Source: Adenophora triphylla var. japonica
Taxonomy: Eukaryota; Streptophyta; Magnoliopsida; Asterales; Campanulaceae
Length of the DNA: 64,000 bases
Assembly (NCBI GenBank): GCA_022495995.1
Contig: JAFEMH010000733.1
Location: forward strand, 310,001-374,000
Reading direction: 5' to 3'
Under the pieces are notes generated by a model that was not told the origin of the DNA, did no database searches, and was given only the letters and a program-made list of their open reading frames with translations. This document shows, in pieces, positions 45,813-58,998 of the stretch. A program made the position numbers and the translations under genes. The first letter of the stretch is position 1; every line of letters begins with the position of its first letter.

Positions 45813-46140
45813 TATTGTGAATGCTTTAGATTATTAGAACTTTAAAGTTTTATATGTATTGTGAATGCTTTAGATTATTAATACTTTAAAGTTTTATATG
45901 TATTGTGAATGCTTTAGATTATTAGAACTTTAAAATTTTATATGTATTGTGAATGTTTTAGATTATTATTAATATCCGTCGTTTTATATATATATTGTGA
46001 ATGCTTTAGATTATTAGAACTTTAAAGTTTTATATGTATTGTGAATGCTTTATATTATTAATAGTTTAAAGTTTTATATGTATTGTGAATGCTTTAGATT
46101 ATTAGAACTTTAAAGTTTTAGATGTATTGTGAATATATTG
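45813..46140. repeat. 44-bp minisatellite, about eight copies
   Basis: TATTGTGAATGCTTTAGATT recurs at 45813, 45857, 45901, 45945, 45993, 46037, 46081 and 46125. The period is 44 bp with one 48-bp unit. It lies between the two CACTA genes. Confidence 0.92.
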
Positions 46141-46190
46141 TTTTCTATTGTTAAAGTTGTATATTTTAATATTTTTACTGTAATATAGAT

Positions 46191-47909
46191 ATGAGTTCTA
46201 GTAGAAAGGGTAAGGGTAAGAAGACTAAGCCCATCTACACATTGATTACTGGGACGCAACCGTCCCGATCCGGTACCGATGATGTCGACCCTTCACGCAG
46301 TAGTACTAGCTCCACCTCTGGGGCCGGTACTCAGACTACTGTCGATTCTGATGGGAGGATATTTGTCCGGATATCGCCACATTATGACCAGTAAGTAACT
46401 CTTCATTAATTTGATATAAGTTGGTTCCTTTTTGTTTTATATATAATTCATTATTTATGTTAAAATGTTATTGTAAAAATATACTTGGCAGGTTTGTAGG
46501 TGGATACCCCACCAGAGGGACTAAGATCGGGCAATACTGGCGGTCTCGGAAAATGACCGAGTATTGGCCCAACTGGAAAACATTGCCACCGAGCCAGAAG
46601 GAGGATGCGTGGGAGGAGTTTAAGGTAATGTGTTAATGGTTTTTATTTAAAACTTAAATGTTAGTTTATTATTAAAATGTTATAATTAATAATGATTATA
46701 CTCTTTTAGTTTTGTAATGTTATCATTATATGTTGTAAGGGAAATATTATTGGGCGCCGGAAATAAGCGAGGCGACGGCTAGATATGTTTTCAATGAACA
46801 GACTCACAAGCTATTTAGGGATCATATTGGTAACATATTTATCTATCCTTAATTAGTTTAATTAACAATGATTATACTCTTTTAATTTTATAATGTCATC
46901 ATTATATGTTTACGAGATATTCATATTTTTTATAGGTACCACGAAGAGAAATTATTATACTAATCGGCTCGCGGCGGGACAACAGCCCTCGACACCTACT
47001 TGGATGACCGAGGAGGTGTTTCGTCAATTTTGCGAATATTGGGGGTCGGATGCGGCGAAGGCTATATCCGAACAGGCTAAGAAGAATAGAGCAGGCTCCT
47101 CGGGGTCGGCGGCGATGCATACCATGGGGACGATCCCGGTCGCCGAGTATCACGACCGCATGGTATGTATGTTAGTTTAAATGTAGTAGTGTATGGATGC
47201 TTTTAAATAGGTTTATGTACGTATGTTAGCTGGGAGCCATGTTGATGCTATGAAATCCATGGTTTTAGTGTAAATGTAGTGTATGCATGCTTTTAAATCA
47301 GTTTAAATGTTGCATTTATACAATTTCAAAGTAATAATCTCGCTTATTTTATTTATAGGAAAGGGAGTATGGCCAGAATATCAGTTTTGTGGATGTTTAC
47401 GCTAGCACCCATCTTCGGAATTCTACAGCGCCCGATCAACCTCCGCAATTGGTTGACGATCGATCTGCTAATGCCTTTGTAAGTAAACTATCATTAAATG
47501 ACTTGATTTTGAATATGTAAATTTATTTATGTACCTTACATTGTGTATATGATTATAATTGTTTGTTTTATTTTGACAGGCTGCATATCAAGCCGCCGTT
47601 CTTCCCGAAGGAACGCCTCCCGGCGAGCCCGTCCCCTTCGTGACTGATGTTTGGCACTCGGTCACCTCTGAGGGACATCCAAAGAGAGGAGCCCGAGTGT
47701 TAGGGATGGGGGATTACGGGCGGCAATGCCCGTCGATCAGCCGTCGGCGAAATGTTGCCCCGCCCACGTTTCATGATCCGATGGTCGACACTCTGGAGGC
47801 TGCGTTGGAGGAGGAGAGACGCGAGCGGGCAAAGCTGCGGAGGCTCATGCGGAGACTCAAAGACAATTGGCGCCGTAGATGGCTCATATCGGCCAGACTC
47901 CTGTGGTAA
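46191..47909 (+). pseudogene. CACTA second gene, Ptta/En-Spm (TNPA-like) transposase
   Basis: Exons by splice sites: 46191-46390 (MSSSRKGKGKKTKPIYTLIT), 46492-46624 (TEYWPNWKTLPPSQKEDAWE), about 46740-46830 (YYWAPEISEATARYVFNEQT), about 46937-47160 (TTKRNYYTNRLAAGQQPS, WMTEEVFRQFCEYWGS), about 47359-47479 (ISFVDVYASTHLRNST) and 47580-47909 (PKRGARVLGMGDYGRQCPSI, then a basic helix LEAALEEERRERAKLRRLMR). The W..LP...K..AW..F plus YW pattern and the C-terminal coiled coil fit Transposase_24 (Ptta/En/Spm). In En/Spm the TNPA protein binds subterminal repeats like those at 48205-48860. The junction between exons 2 and 3 is out of frame in my reading, so it is probably broken. Confidence 0.8.
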
Positions 47910-48204
47910 TTTTCGGTCGCCCCCGAGTTGATTACGGACTAATTTAGACTTGTTTGTACTATTTTATACTTGTTTGTAAACATTTGAGACATTTGGTACC
48001 TGCGGGAGCCCCTCCCCCCTCTCCCCCCCTCCCCGCCCTCTCCCCCCCTTCTCCCCCTCCCGATTTGGTACGGTGATTGTAGTTTTTATTTGGTACGTTG
48101 ATTTTTGATTTTTAGTTTTTATAGTTTTAGTTTTATAAATTGAAATGTTATGTCAGGTACAAAAAATTTTGGTTTATTGGTATTTAAAATTTTTTTTTTT
48201 AATT
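47910..48204. other. 3' flank of CACTA second gene
   Basis: Non-coding, with a C-rich run at 48006-48060. The C-run is a likely sequencing trouble spot. Confidence 0.5.
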
Positions 48205-48876
48205 TATTTCAGAATCAGCGACGGAAATTTCCGTCGCTGAAATTAATTTATTTAACTTAATTTTAATTACAGCGACGGAAATTTCCGCCGCTATCTCAAT
48301 TAATTTTAATTTAATTTTTGATTATAGCGGCGGAAATTACCGTCGCTGTAATTAATTTATTTTAATTTAATTTTTATTACAGCGACGGAAAATTCCGCCG
48401 CTATCTCATTTAATTTTAATTTAATTTTTGATTTCAGCGGCGGAAATTTCCGTCGCTGTAATAAAAATTAAATTAAATTAAAATAATTTCAGCGACGGTA
48501 ATTTCCGCCGCTGAAATTAATTAATTTTAATTTAATTTTTATTACAGCGACGGAAATTTCCGCCGCTGAAATTAATTTAATTAAATTAATTTTTATTACA
48601 GCGACGGAAATTTCCGCCGCTGAAATGAAATTTTAATTAAATTAAATTGATTTAACGGCGGAAATTTCCGCCGCTGAAACCTTTAAATCACCGGCGGAAT
48701 TAAATTTCGTCGGTAAAATCAAAAAATACCGGCGGAAATTGACCCGTCGGAGCACTGCGACGGGCTGGTAGCGGCGGACCACCGACGGAAATTTTCCGTC
48801 GGTATTTTTTTTAGCGACGGAATTTTAATTTTAGCGACGGAAATTTCCGCCGCTAAAACACCTTTTTCTGGTAGTG
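48205..48876 (+). repeat. CACTA right end with subterminal palindromic array
   Basis: About thirteen units of AGCGACGGAAATTTCCGCCG or its CGTCGC and CGGCGG variants, spaced about 55 bp and separated by TTAATTTTAATTTAATTT spacers. Each unit is itself an inverted repeat. The units nearest the end change to ACCGGCGGAAATT and ACCGACGGAAATTTT. The element closes CTTTTTCTGGTAGTG at 48876. Confidence 0.9.
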
Positions 48877-49995
48877 TACATGTAACGACCCTAACCCTAG
48901 GCACCAATTTCAGTATTATATTATATGCTTTTAAAATTTATATTAACTTTATGTGTTCATTTATGTCTTTAATTTCTTATTTTAAAGATAAGATGGTTGG
49001 GAAATAATTTTAGAATCTTAGGATTGCTAGAGAAATAAAATAAAGCATCTTGGGGAAAAATAAAAATAGAAATTAAATAAAGTGTAAGATGAAGTTAAAA
49101 TGTGTGGAATAAAGAATTAGAAATGAAGGTTTATTTTAAATGTGGAAAGGCTTTAGATAATAATGGGTTTAAATTAATAAAATGGGAGGCTTTATCTAAA
49201 GGGGGGGGGGGGCAAATTCTATCCTTCCTCCTACAAACCCCAAGTGTCCCTCCCCCATACTCCCCTTATCCTCCCCATACTTTTCCCCTTAACTCTACCA
49301 TCCTCCTTCTTTCCTTCTTCATCATTCTCTCCTTCTTCCTTATCATTTTCCATGGATACTCTCTATGGAAAGCCTCATCTCTCAAGATCCTCCTAAGCTC
49401 ATTTCTTCTCCATTTTCAAAATAAGTTGTACTTTTGTGCTTGAAACATCAAGGGGAGTTTAGCAAGCTCAAGAAATCCATAATCCATCTCCTAGTCTAAG
49501 GTGAGTTATTATGACTTTCCTTTCTCTAAATGTTCATGAGATATATATTGTTGTTATTGTTGTTAAAATGCTTATTGGATGCTTTGGAAACTTTCTTGAA
49601 ATGGAGGAATTGGTTAAGGTCATAGGAAAATGTTGTTGTTCTTGGAAGTGTTGAGTGGAGTTAGATTTAGAGAATGAAAACTTGAAATGGGTTAGTTAAA
49701 TGGGTGAAGTTAGTTTTAAAGGAATTAACTTGAAATGTGTTAGGGAATGGGTTGGAAATCTTATGGAAATAATCTAGGTTTATGCTAATTTGGGTTAATT
49801 AAATTAAGAAATTAAACTTGGAATGTGATAGTGAAATGAGTAGAGATTCAAGGGGTAAATGATATAAGAATAAATCATTTTGGGGTCACATGGTTTAGTA
49901 GGAGAGTTATGAGTTAGTAAGTTCTCTAAGTTCACCAAATTTGAGCATGCTTGGGTTTAGATTTGATTCATTTGAAATCTGGAAAAATCGCTTGG

Positions 49996-50101
49996 TGGGC
50001 GGTCGCCCAAGGGAGCTGGGCGGTCGCCCATAACCACAGAAATTTCCCTTCATCTAACACTTGCTTGGGCGGTCGCCCATACCCCTTTGGGCGGTCGCCC
50101 A
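49996..50101 (+). promoter_or_regulatory. Palindrome cluster of a different sequence in solo LTR
   Basis: Four identical TGGGCGGTCGCCCA copies at 49996, 50017, 50066 and 50088. Position in the LTR equals that of the GGGCACGAGTCGTGCCC cluster in the other LTRs. Confidence 0.88.
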
Positions 50102-50369
50102 TGTCGACAGAATTAGTGTCCAGTTTCCTTTCCTACTGAATTTTCACTAGTAACCTCCGGGCCTGATCCTTAACCAATTTAAAGTAGTGGAACCTAACCT
50201 TTCCGGAATATGAATTTAATCCTTTTAACCTAGGTTAAAGTAGATTACTTGGGCCACTTAATAACACCTTAAATGGGTTAAATTGGAACTAAGGAAGCAC
50301 TTTAAATACGACTCAGGAATTGTTCGACAATCTTGTTTGGACTCATTGATATATTTCGATATAAATGCT

Positions 50370-50640
50370 AGGATTCCCTACTTTGGAATTCCTAAATTGT
50401 TTTGGGATTGGTTTAAAGATTTATAGCCGTTGTGCTAATATGTTGAATACTTGTTATAGTATTTCTATCTTTACGATATTCTATTGTTGTAGGATTCCCT
50501 ACTTTGGAATTCCTAAACTGTACTTGTTGAAACAAAGATTTATAGCCGTTGTGCTAATATGTTGAATACTTGTTATAGTATTGCTATCTTCTTGATATGC
50601 TATTGTGGTATATATCCCTACTTTGGATCATACAATGTTT
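50370..50640. repeat. 120-bp tandem duplication in solo LTR
   Basis: GATTCCCTACTTTGGAATTC and TTTATAGCCGTTGTGCTAAT each occur twice about 120 bp apart, with a partial third unit. Confidence 0.85.
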
Positions 50641-51542
50641 GGTTAAGCAAGTATGTTATTACTGTGCTTAGTTATGAAAATCCAGCTGGTATTTGTTGTT
50701 GGGCAATGTTATGGAATTATAATGGCACCGAGCCAAGTTCATTATAATTCATACATTGGTAACCCAGTTTTGTCCCCCTTGTGTGGGATTAGTGGGCTAG
50801 CATCTCTTTTTGAGGTAGATGGTCTAGTTTCACTGGGGATATGACTGTGTGTCAGAATCCCTATGGTACTGTTATTGTTCATGGTTCCGGAACCGCTTCA
50901 TCAATCTTGCTTCTTGGATGTGTATATCCTTTTGGAGATGAAACCTTGGCTTAGTATCCTTCTAAGTGTTACTTTATCGTACTTATGTGTTGTGATATAT
51001 TCATGATGAGCTGGTCGTTGTTTTCAACCGGTATGGGATGGTTGGCGGCAGGGAGCCTCTCTGATTATGTGGATATGTCTTTTGATGTGTTGCATCTTAT
51101 TTGGCATCTTGCTGCATTCATAATAGCTTGCTGAGATTTATTCTCACCCCTCTCCCTTTAATGTTTTTAGATTCCGAGACAGGCGGACCGGCCAAGTAAG
51201 GGCGGTGAGGAGTTTGGAAGTAATTTTGGGAATTGTCGGGGTATGATTAGGTTGGCGTAGAAAGTGTATTTTGGTATAGTTCATTTAAATAGTTGTATTT
51301 ATAAACATTAATTTTATGTTATAACCGATGTCTTTTTGTAACTAAAACAGTTTATTACTTTCAAAGTTGGTCAACTCTTTTCCATCATAGAAAGGTGTAG
51401 AATTAATTTGAAATAGTTATGATAATTGTGTTTATGTTTGAAAGTCAAATCAAAGTTTTAAAAGTCAAGGAAATTTGGGTTAGTTTGAGGACGCTCCAGC
51501 TCGGGACACGTGTTGGTTCCGGGTCGGGGTCTTCACAGTACA

Positions 51543-51975
51543 ACAACTTGCTATAAACAATAAAACTTCTCTTATTAAACTCGATTTTAAATCGGTTACA
51601 CTAAATAACATAAAGAGAAGACAAAAATAACCAAAAACTCGCTCACACTAAAAAGACTCTTTGAAGCTATGAGCATTCAGCAATTTGGAGTCACAAAAAC
51701 CGCGTTAATGAATGATGTATACATCTTGTATTTATAGTAAAAGAGTCCTTGTTTGTAGAGGTTGATTTTCATGAGGAGATCTTCTCTAATTAGACTCCTA
51801 GTTTTCTTAATCAACACAAGCAATCATTTCCTTATCATGACTCTAGTCAATTAAAATACAATATAAACAATATAAATAATATTTACCTAAATTAACTTAA
51901 AATAAAAAAAGTAACAAATCTTAATATAAGTCAACCTTTGACTTGACAATGTGTGTGACATCACACACTTTCAAA
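51543..51975 (-). repeat. Possible LTR fragment of another retroelement
   Basis: Read on the minus strand: TGTGTGATGTCACACACATT at the start and CTATAAATACAAGATG (TATA-like, about 51729-51744) in the middle. The tail looks like a transcribed leader and is cut at the CACTA junction. It may be the host of the CACTA insertion. No second copy, so tentative. Confidence 0.35.
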
Positions 51976-52215
51976 TACTCAACGTGAGTGTTCATTATGT
52001 ATTCACTATTGTTATATAGACATTCGGTACCTATGATGCTCGTACATTTTGGTTTAACCAGTCAGATCCTTGTCAAACAACACTAAAATAGCAGTATTCG
52101 ACATGGGTACGACATAGTAAACCAAAGAGTTCGAGCATACAAGAGTTCTATGCCGCCTATACAAGTAGGAGATATGCTCTTTCTAAGGTATGGATAATCT
52201 CCCAAGAATACAATA
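51976..52215. other. Non-coding stretch
   Basis: No clear feature. It may be internal sequence of the retroelement whose LTR fragment lies at 51543-51975. Confidence 0.3.
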
Positions 52216-52503
52216 TACTCCCTCCGTCCCATTAGTATTAGCACAAACACTGTTTGCGCGGGAATTAAGGAATATGATATTTTAATAAAATGTTGTGAGT
52301 GTAAAAGAATGAGTGGAGAGAGAATGAGTGGAGGGTGTAATAAATTATAATGGTGTTGTGAGTATTAAAATAATGTAGGAGAGAGAATGAGTGGGGTTGG
52401 GTGAATATTTTATTAATATAAAGTTTCCTTTTTGGGAGTGTGCGGATATTAGCGGGACGCCCAAAAAGGAAAGTGTGCTAATATTAGCGGGACGGAGGGA
52501 GTA
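52216..52503. mobile_element. Stowaway-like MITE (288 bp)
   Basis: TACTCCCTCCGTCCCATTAG at the left, inverse at the right (TATTAGCGGGACGGAGGGAG then TA). TIR about 28 bp. Inner repeats of GAGAGAATGAGTGG. Confidence 0.92.
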
Positions 52504-53277
52504 TATCTAAGGAATGCAACAATATATTATAGGAATAGACCAATAAATCAGCACGAGTCAACCATACGTGACGGTAGGTATTACTCGTTTACATATAGAG
52601 TTTTTTAAATACAGCAGTTCGAATAAAAAAATACTCCAAAACAGAAGAACAGTTTTAACAAGCAATATGTGGGACACTAGTGTTATTCTTGATATTTTGT
52701 TGGGGCTAGTAAATCTCTAGCACCCATTGTCCACAATATATAGATAACTGAAGACATACGTCCGTATTCAGCGCCACGTTTTTTAAATTAAAAATATTTT
52801 TAAGGCAAAATGAAAAGCTGACAAAATAAATGGCAGAAATTAATTTCCGCTGGCTGAATCGCTCGTCGAACAAGAGAGGACCACCCTCATTTATACTATA
52901 GATTCGGACCAAATAAATAATTGCTCTGCAACTATTCTAAATCCCAAGAAGATCATTCATTTGGGACAAATTGTTCTTACTTTTGACAAGATTGACTTGT
53001 TTGAACCTGATGACGCCATGACTTTTGGGTCACTATAGGGATGACAAAGGTTGCATAAAGAGCTCCATTGTCATCAAGCGGGTTGTATATCTGGCTAAGA
53101 ATATTTGCAAGAAATAGCACCGCGCTATAACCCTCGGGTATAAGAATAAGTATGGTGTATATGCGAGAAATGTGTATGAAAGATATATATCTCTAAAGAG
53201 AGTATAATGTAGAGAGAAAGCATAAAGACTTACTTTCACCTTGTAGGGGAAAGTTATATGTAGGGGGAATAAGGGTA
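52504..53277. other. Non-coding stretch
   Basis: No gene or element recognised in this 770 bp, which lies beyond the 3' side of the protease gene. Confidence 0.45.
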
Positions 53278-53569
53278 TACTCCCTCCGTCCCACGTGAAT
53301 GGACACTTATTTCCTTTTTGGGACGTCCCACGTGAATGGACACTGCCCAAAATGGAAAAGAATATTCACTATTTCCTCCACTCATTCTCTCTCCTACTTC
53401 ACTTTTACACTCACAACATTCTCTCTCCTAACTATTCCTCCCACTCATTCTCTCTCCTATTTAATTTTTCATACTCACAAGCACCTCCTCCACATATTTC
53501 TCTCTCCTACTTTTTCTTAATTCCCACATCCAAAAAGTTGGTGCCCATTCACATGGGACGGAGGGAGTA
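53278..53569. mobile_element. Stowaway-like MITE (292 bp)
   Basis: TACTCCCTCCGTCCCACGTG at the left, CACATGGGACGGAGGGAGTA at the right. A 25-bp direct repeat (GGGACGTCCCACGTGAATGG type) lies in the left arm, and CTCATTCTCTCTCCTA repeats fill the middle. Confidence 0.92.
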
Positions 53570-54004
53570 TATATAGCCTTTTGGGGGGTCCCACTTTTTG
53601 AATTTGGTATAAGTGTATAGGCCATATATTTGATGTATAATAATGTGTATAAATATATTCGAAAGGCTCATCAGAATCGAATGACATTTTTTTTATGTAT
53701 AATCTCACTATCAAGCATAGAGTTATACCATGTTAGCTTCAGCTTGCTTGATCTCTGAATGACATTTTTTTGATGTATAATTCATTTCCTCAACAATGTT
53801 GAGGGTAATTGAGGTGCAAAAAGAGAAAATACATTGGGAAAATGCAATTGAAAGTGCTGAACAGTCATACTAAAGAAAGTCAAACTCCAATTTGCTACTT
53901 TTCATATCCAAATGCAAAAGTCAAAAAACGCCCAAGGACTAAAATTATAATAGAAAAGTTTAAAACCAGTCTAAAATCTAAAACCAGTCACAAGGATTAT
54001 TATT
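53570..54004. other. 3' flank of the protease gene
   Basis: Non-coding; it should include the 3' UTR of the minus-strand protease gene. ATGACATTTTTTTGATGTATA-like text occurs twice (53680 and 53758). Confidence 0.45.
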
Positions 54005-57108
<3,104 letters not shown>

Positions 57109-57955
57109 ATTTTTCTTCTTCTTCTAAACCTAGTACTGAACACGTACTAGGTAGGCCGGTATTTAAGTTAGATATAAAAGAAAGAGGATGGGATAACGTA
57201 AACAGTTGTCTAAGTTGATTACAATTACTCAGGTTGTTTGGATCATGTTTATCTAATACAACTAGCTAGGCCTAGTCGTAACAAGATGTCATTAAATTCG
57301 GTACGCATAGGATTTTTGATCATCGACTTTGTAGTTAACAGAATATCTCTTTCCTCCTAATTAACAGGAGATTTAAAACTCCTTAATTGTTAAGCTAATT
57401 ACGTATACGTGCATGCTGGCTCCAATCATATGGGTAGGTCATGGGTGGAGCAAATAAGGAGAGAGATGGGCCAGCGCAGTTCGGCTCGAACTCAATAATG
57501 TCCGTACGTCATTTCAATTTTGACAGTTCTCATGTAAGGATATTTTAGACAATTCAGCTTGACTCACCAATGTCATTCGTCTTTTCAAATCGTGTGTAAT
57601 ATCAACCTTGATACAAGCACCGGCGCAAATCCTCCCAATAGGCCTTTACAATTCCATTCATTTTTAATAACCTATATTACTAAATGCTCCATCGATTATA
57701 ACATGCAATTAACATATTATAAAATTAAATTATGTAATTCATGTTGGATTATAACAATGCAACTATAATATTATACTATGTACTCATGTTGGATTAACTC
57801 ATCTTTCTATAATGCTTGTATCTTGTTTTTTTTTTCAAGCAAATAAAATATTTATTGGCAATCACAATATATGAATGAGTTCACTATTTAAAAACTTTGA
57901 AACTTCAACCTAAATTCGAGAGTTATCAAGAGTGTAAGCAACCCTTGAAAAGATA
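57109..57955. other. 5' flank of the protease gene
   Basis: Non-coding. TTTTATATC and TTAAATAC on the minus strand, about 50-70 bp upstream of the ATG, are possible TATA boxes. The rest is AT-rich. Confidence 0.4.
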
Positions 57956-58234
57956 TACTCCCTCCGTCCCATAGATTTAAGGAATTTTGGGTTTTGCACG
58001 GGGATTAAGGAGGAAATATTATATTGAAAGTGTTGTGAGTGTGAAAATAAAATAGGAGAGAGAATGAGTGGAGAGAATAGTAAATTATAATGGTGATGTG
58101 AGTATTAAAATAATGTAGGAGAGAGAATGAGTGGAGGGAATAGTAAAGATTCCTTTCCATTTTGGGAAAGTTAGATATTATTGTGGGACGCCCAAAATAG
58201 AAAGTTTACATATTATTGTGGGACGGAGGGAGTA
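57956..58234. mobile_element. Stowaway-like MITE (279 bp)
   Basis: TACTCCCTCCGTCCCATAG at the left, TTGTGGGACGGAGGGAGTA at the right. The core AATAATGTAGGAGAGAGAAT is shared with 52216-52503. Confidence 0.92.
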
Positions 58235-58998
58235 TGTCAAAAGAGATTGCATAACATTTAATATACATCACTAAAAAAGAAACATTATTTGACAATGAAA
58301 ACAACTCTGGGACAAACCAAATACTAGCTCCACCCCATTTTAAGGTTATTATTTTCCTTTTTAATCTGTCTCATATTAAGTTTCTTAGTTACTTTATTAC
58401 TTCGGATCATACCATACTCAGATTGATTCCCTTAAATTTAAAGCTATCTTCCATCAAACACCCTTTCTTACCGTATCATGAAAGTCTGAACGGTATAAAC
58501 CGAGGTACGAACGTGGATCCGCGGGCAAAGTCCAATAGATTGGGTCTAAAATATAATCCACACAAGTCTCAATTACGACAAAGGGAGTGGGTCTACCCTA
58601 CCTTTGCTCATATCTCCTCCTCGTCATTCCCCTATGTCGAACTCGACATAGCAGGCGTATAATGACCAAGGCCAAATAAGAACAAGAATGCAGACGAAGA
58701 ACTACTGTCAATGCCGAGGAAGGTGTCGCGGCCCTCAGTTCTTCTGAGGTCCTATATGGAACCCAAACCAGGTGTGTAACCCCTGCTATAATTACAACTT
58801 AGCACCATAAACCTGCTTATAAACCTGCATAAAACACTAGCCAATCTGGCTTAAAATTACAACAATATCAACTAACGTCACAGGCTAACTGCCTTTACTG
58901 TCAAACATGAAATGACTAGAGTTATACACAACTCTATACAGGCCTGGCCACACATGCCGGCACCAAAATACAACATACGCCCCAAGATAGACATTATA
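58235..58998. other. Non-coding stretch, left flank of solo LTR
   Basis: Holds a perfect inverted repeat CTATGTCGAACTCGACATAG (58632-58651). The part next to 58998 is probably the same old element as 61706-62409, split by the solo LTR. The small frame at 58423-58662 has no family I recognise. Confidence 0.4.

Larger units (their letters stand above)
33400..48876 (+). mobile_element. CACTA (En/Spm) transposon
   Basis: A TNP2-type transposase relic (33408-37129, finishing at 45766-45789) is followed by a second Ptta/TNPA-like gene (46191-47909). Then comes a palindromic subterminal array (48205-48860) and a right end TTTTTCTGGTAGTG (to 48876), the inverse of the usual CACTACCAGAAA start. The left terminus is not found in the window, so the 33400 limit is only the first coding match. 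An 8.6-kb gypsy element is nested in the TNP2 gene. Confidence 0.88.
48881..51537 (+). repeat. Solo gypsy LTR, related subfamily
   Basis: TGTAACGACCCTAACCC...CGGGGTCTTCACA, flanked by GTACA at 48876-48880 and 51538-51542. 2657 bp; clearly related to the LTR at 37130 in its start, end and overall order but diverged. Contains a G12 run (49201-49212), a pyrimidine tract, the donor AAG|GTGAGTTATTATGAC at 49501, four palindromes (49996-50101), a 120-bp tandem duplication (50370-50600) and the acceptor TTTTTAG at 51171. No internal region remains: LTR-LTR recombination. Confidence 0.9.

Noticed and set aside
45813..46140. CRISPR-like array
   Set aside because: Units are directly tandem with no spacers, and this is a plant genome.
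48881..48900. Telomere-like CCCTAACCCTA
   Set aside because: Only one and a half units, and it is the normal start of this LTR family.
58423..58662. 79-codon plus frame as a gene
   Set aside because: No recognisable domain, no splice or promoter context; probably chance.
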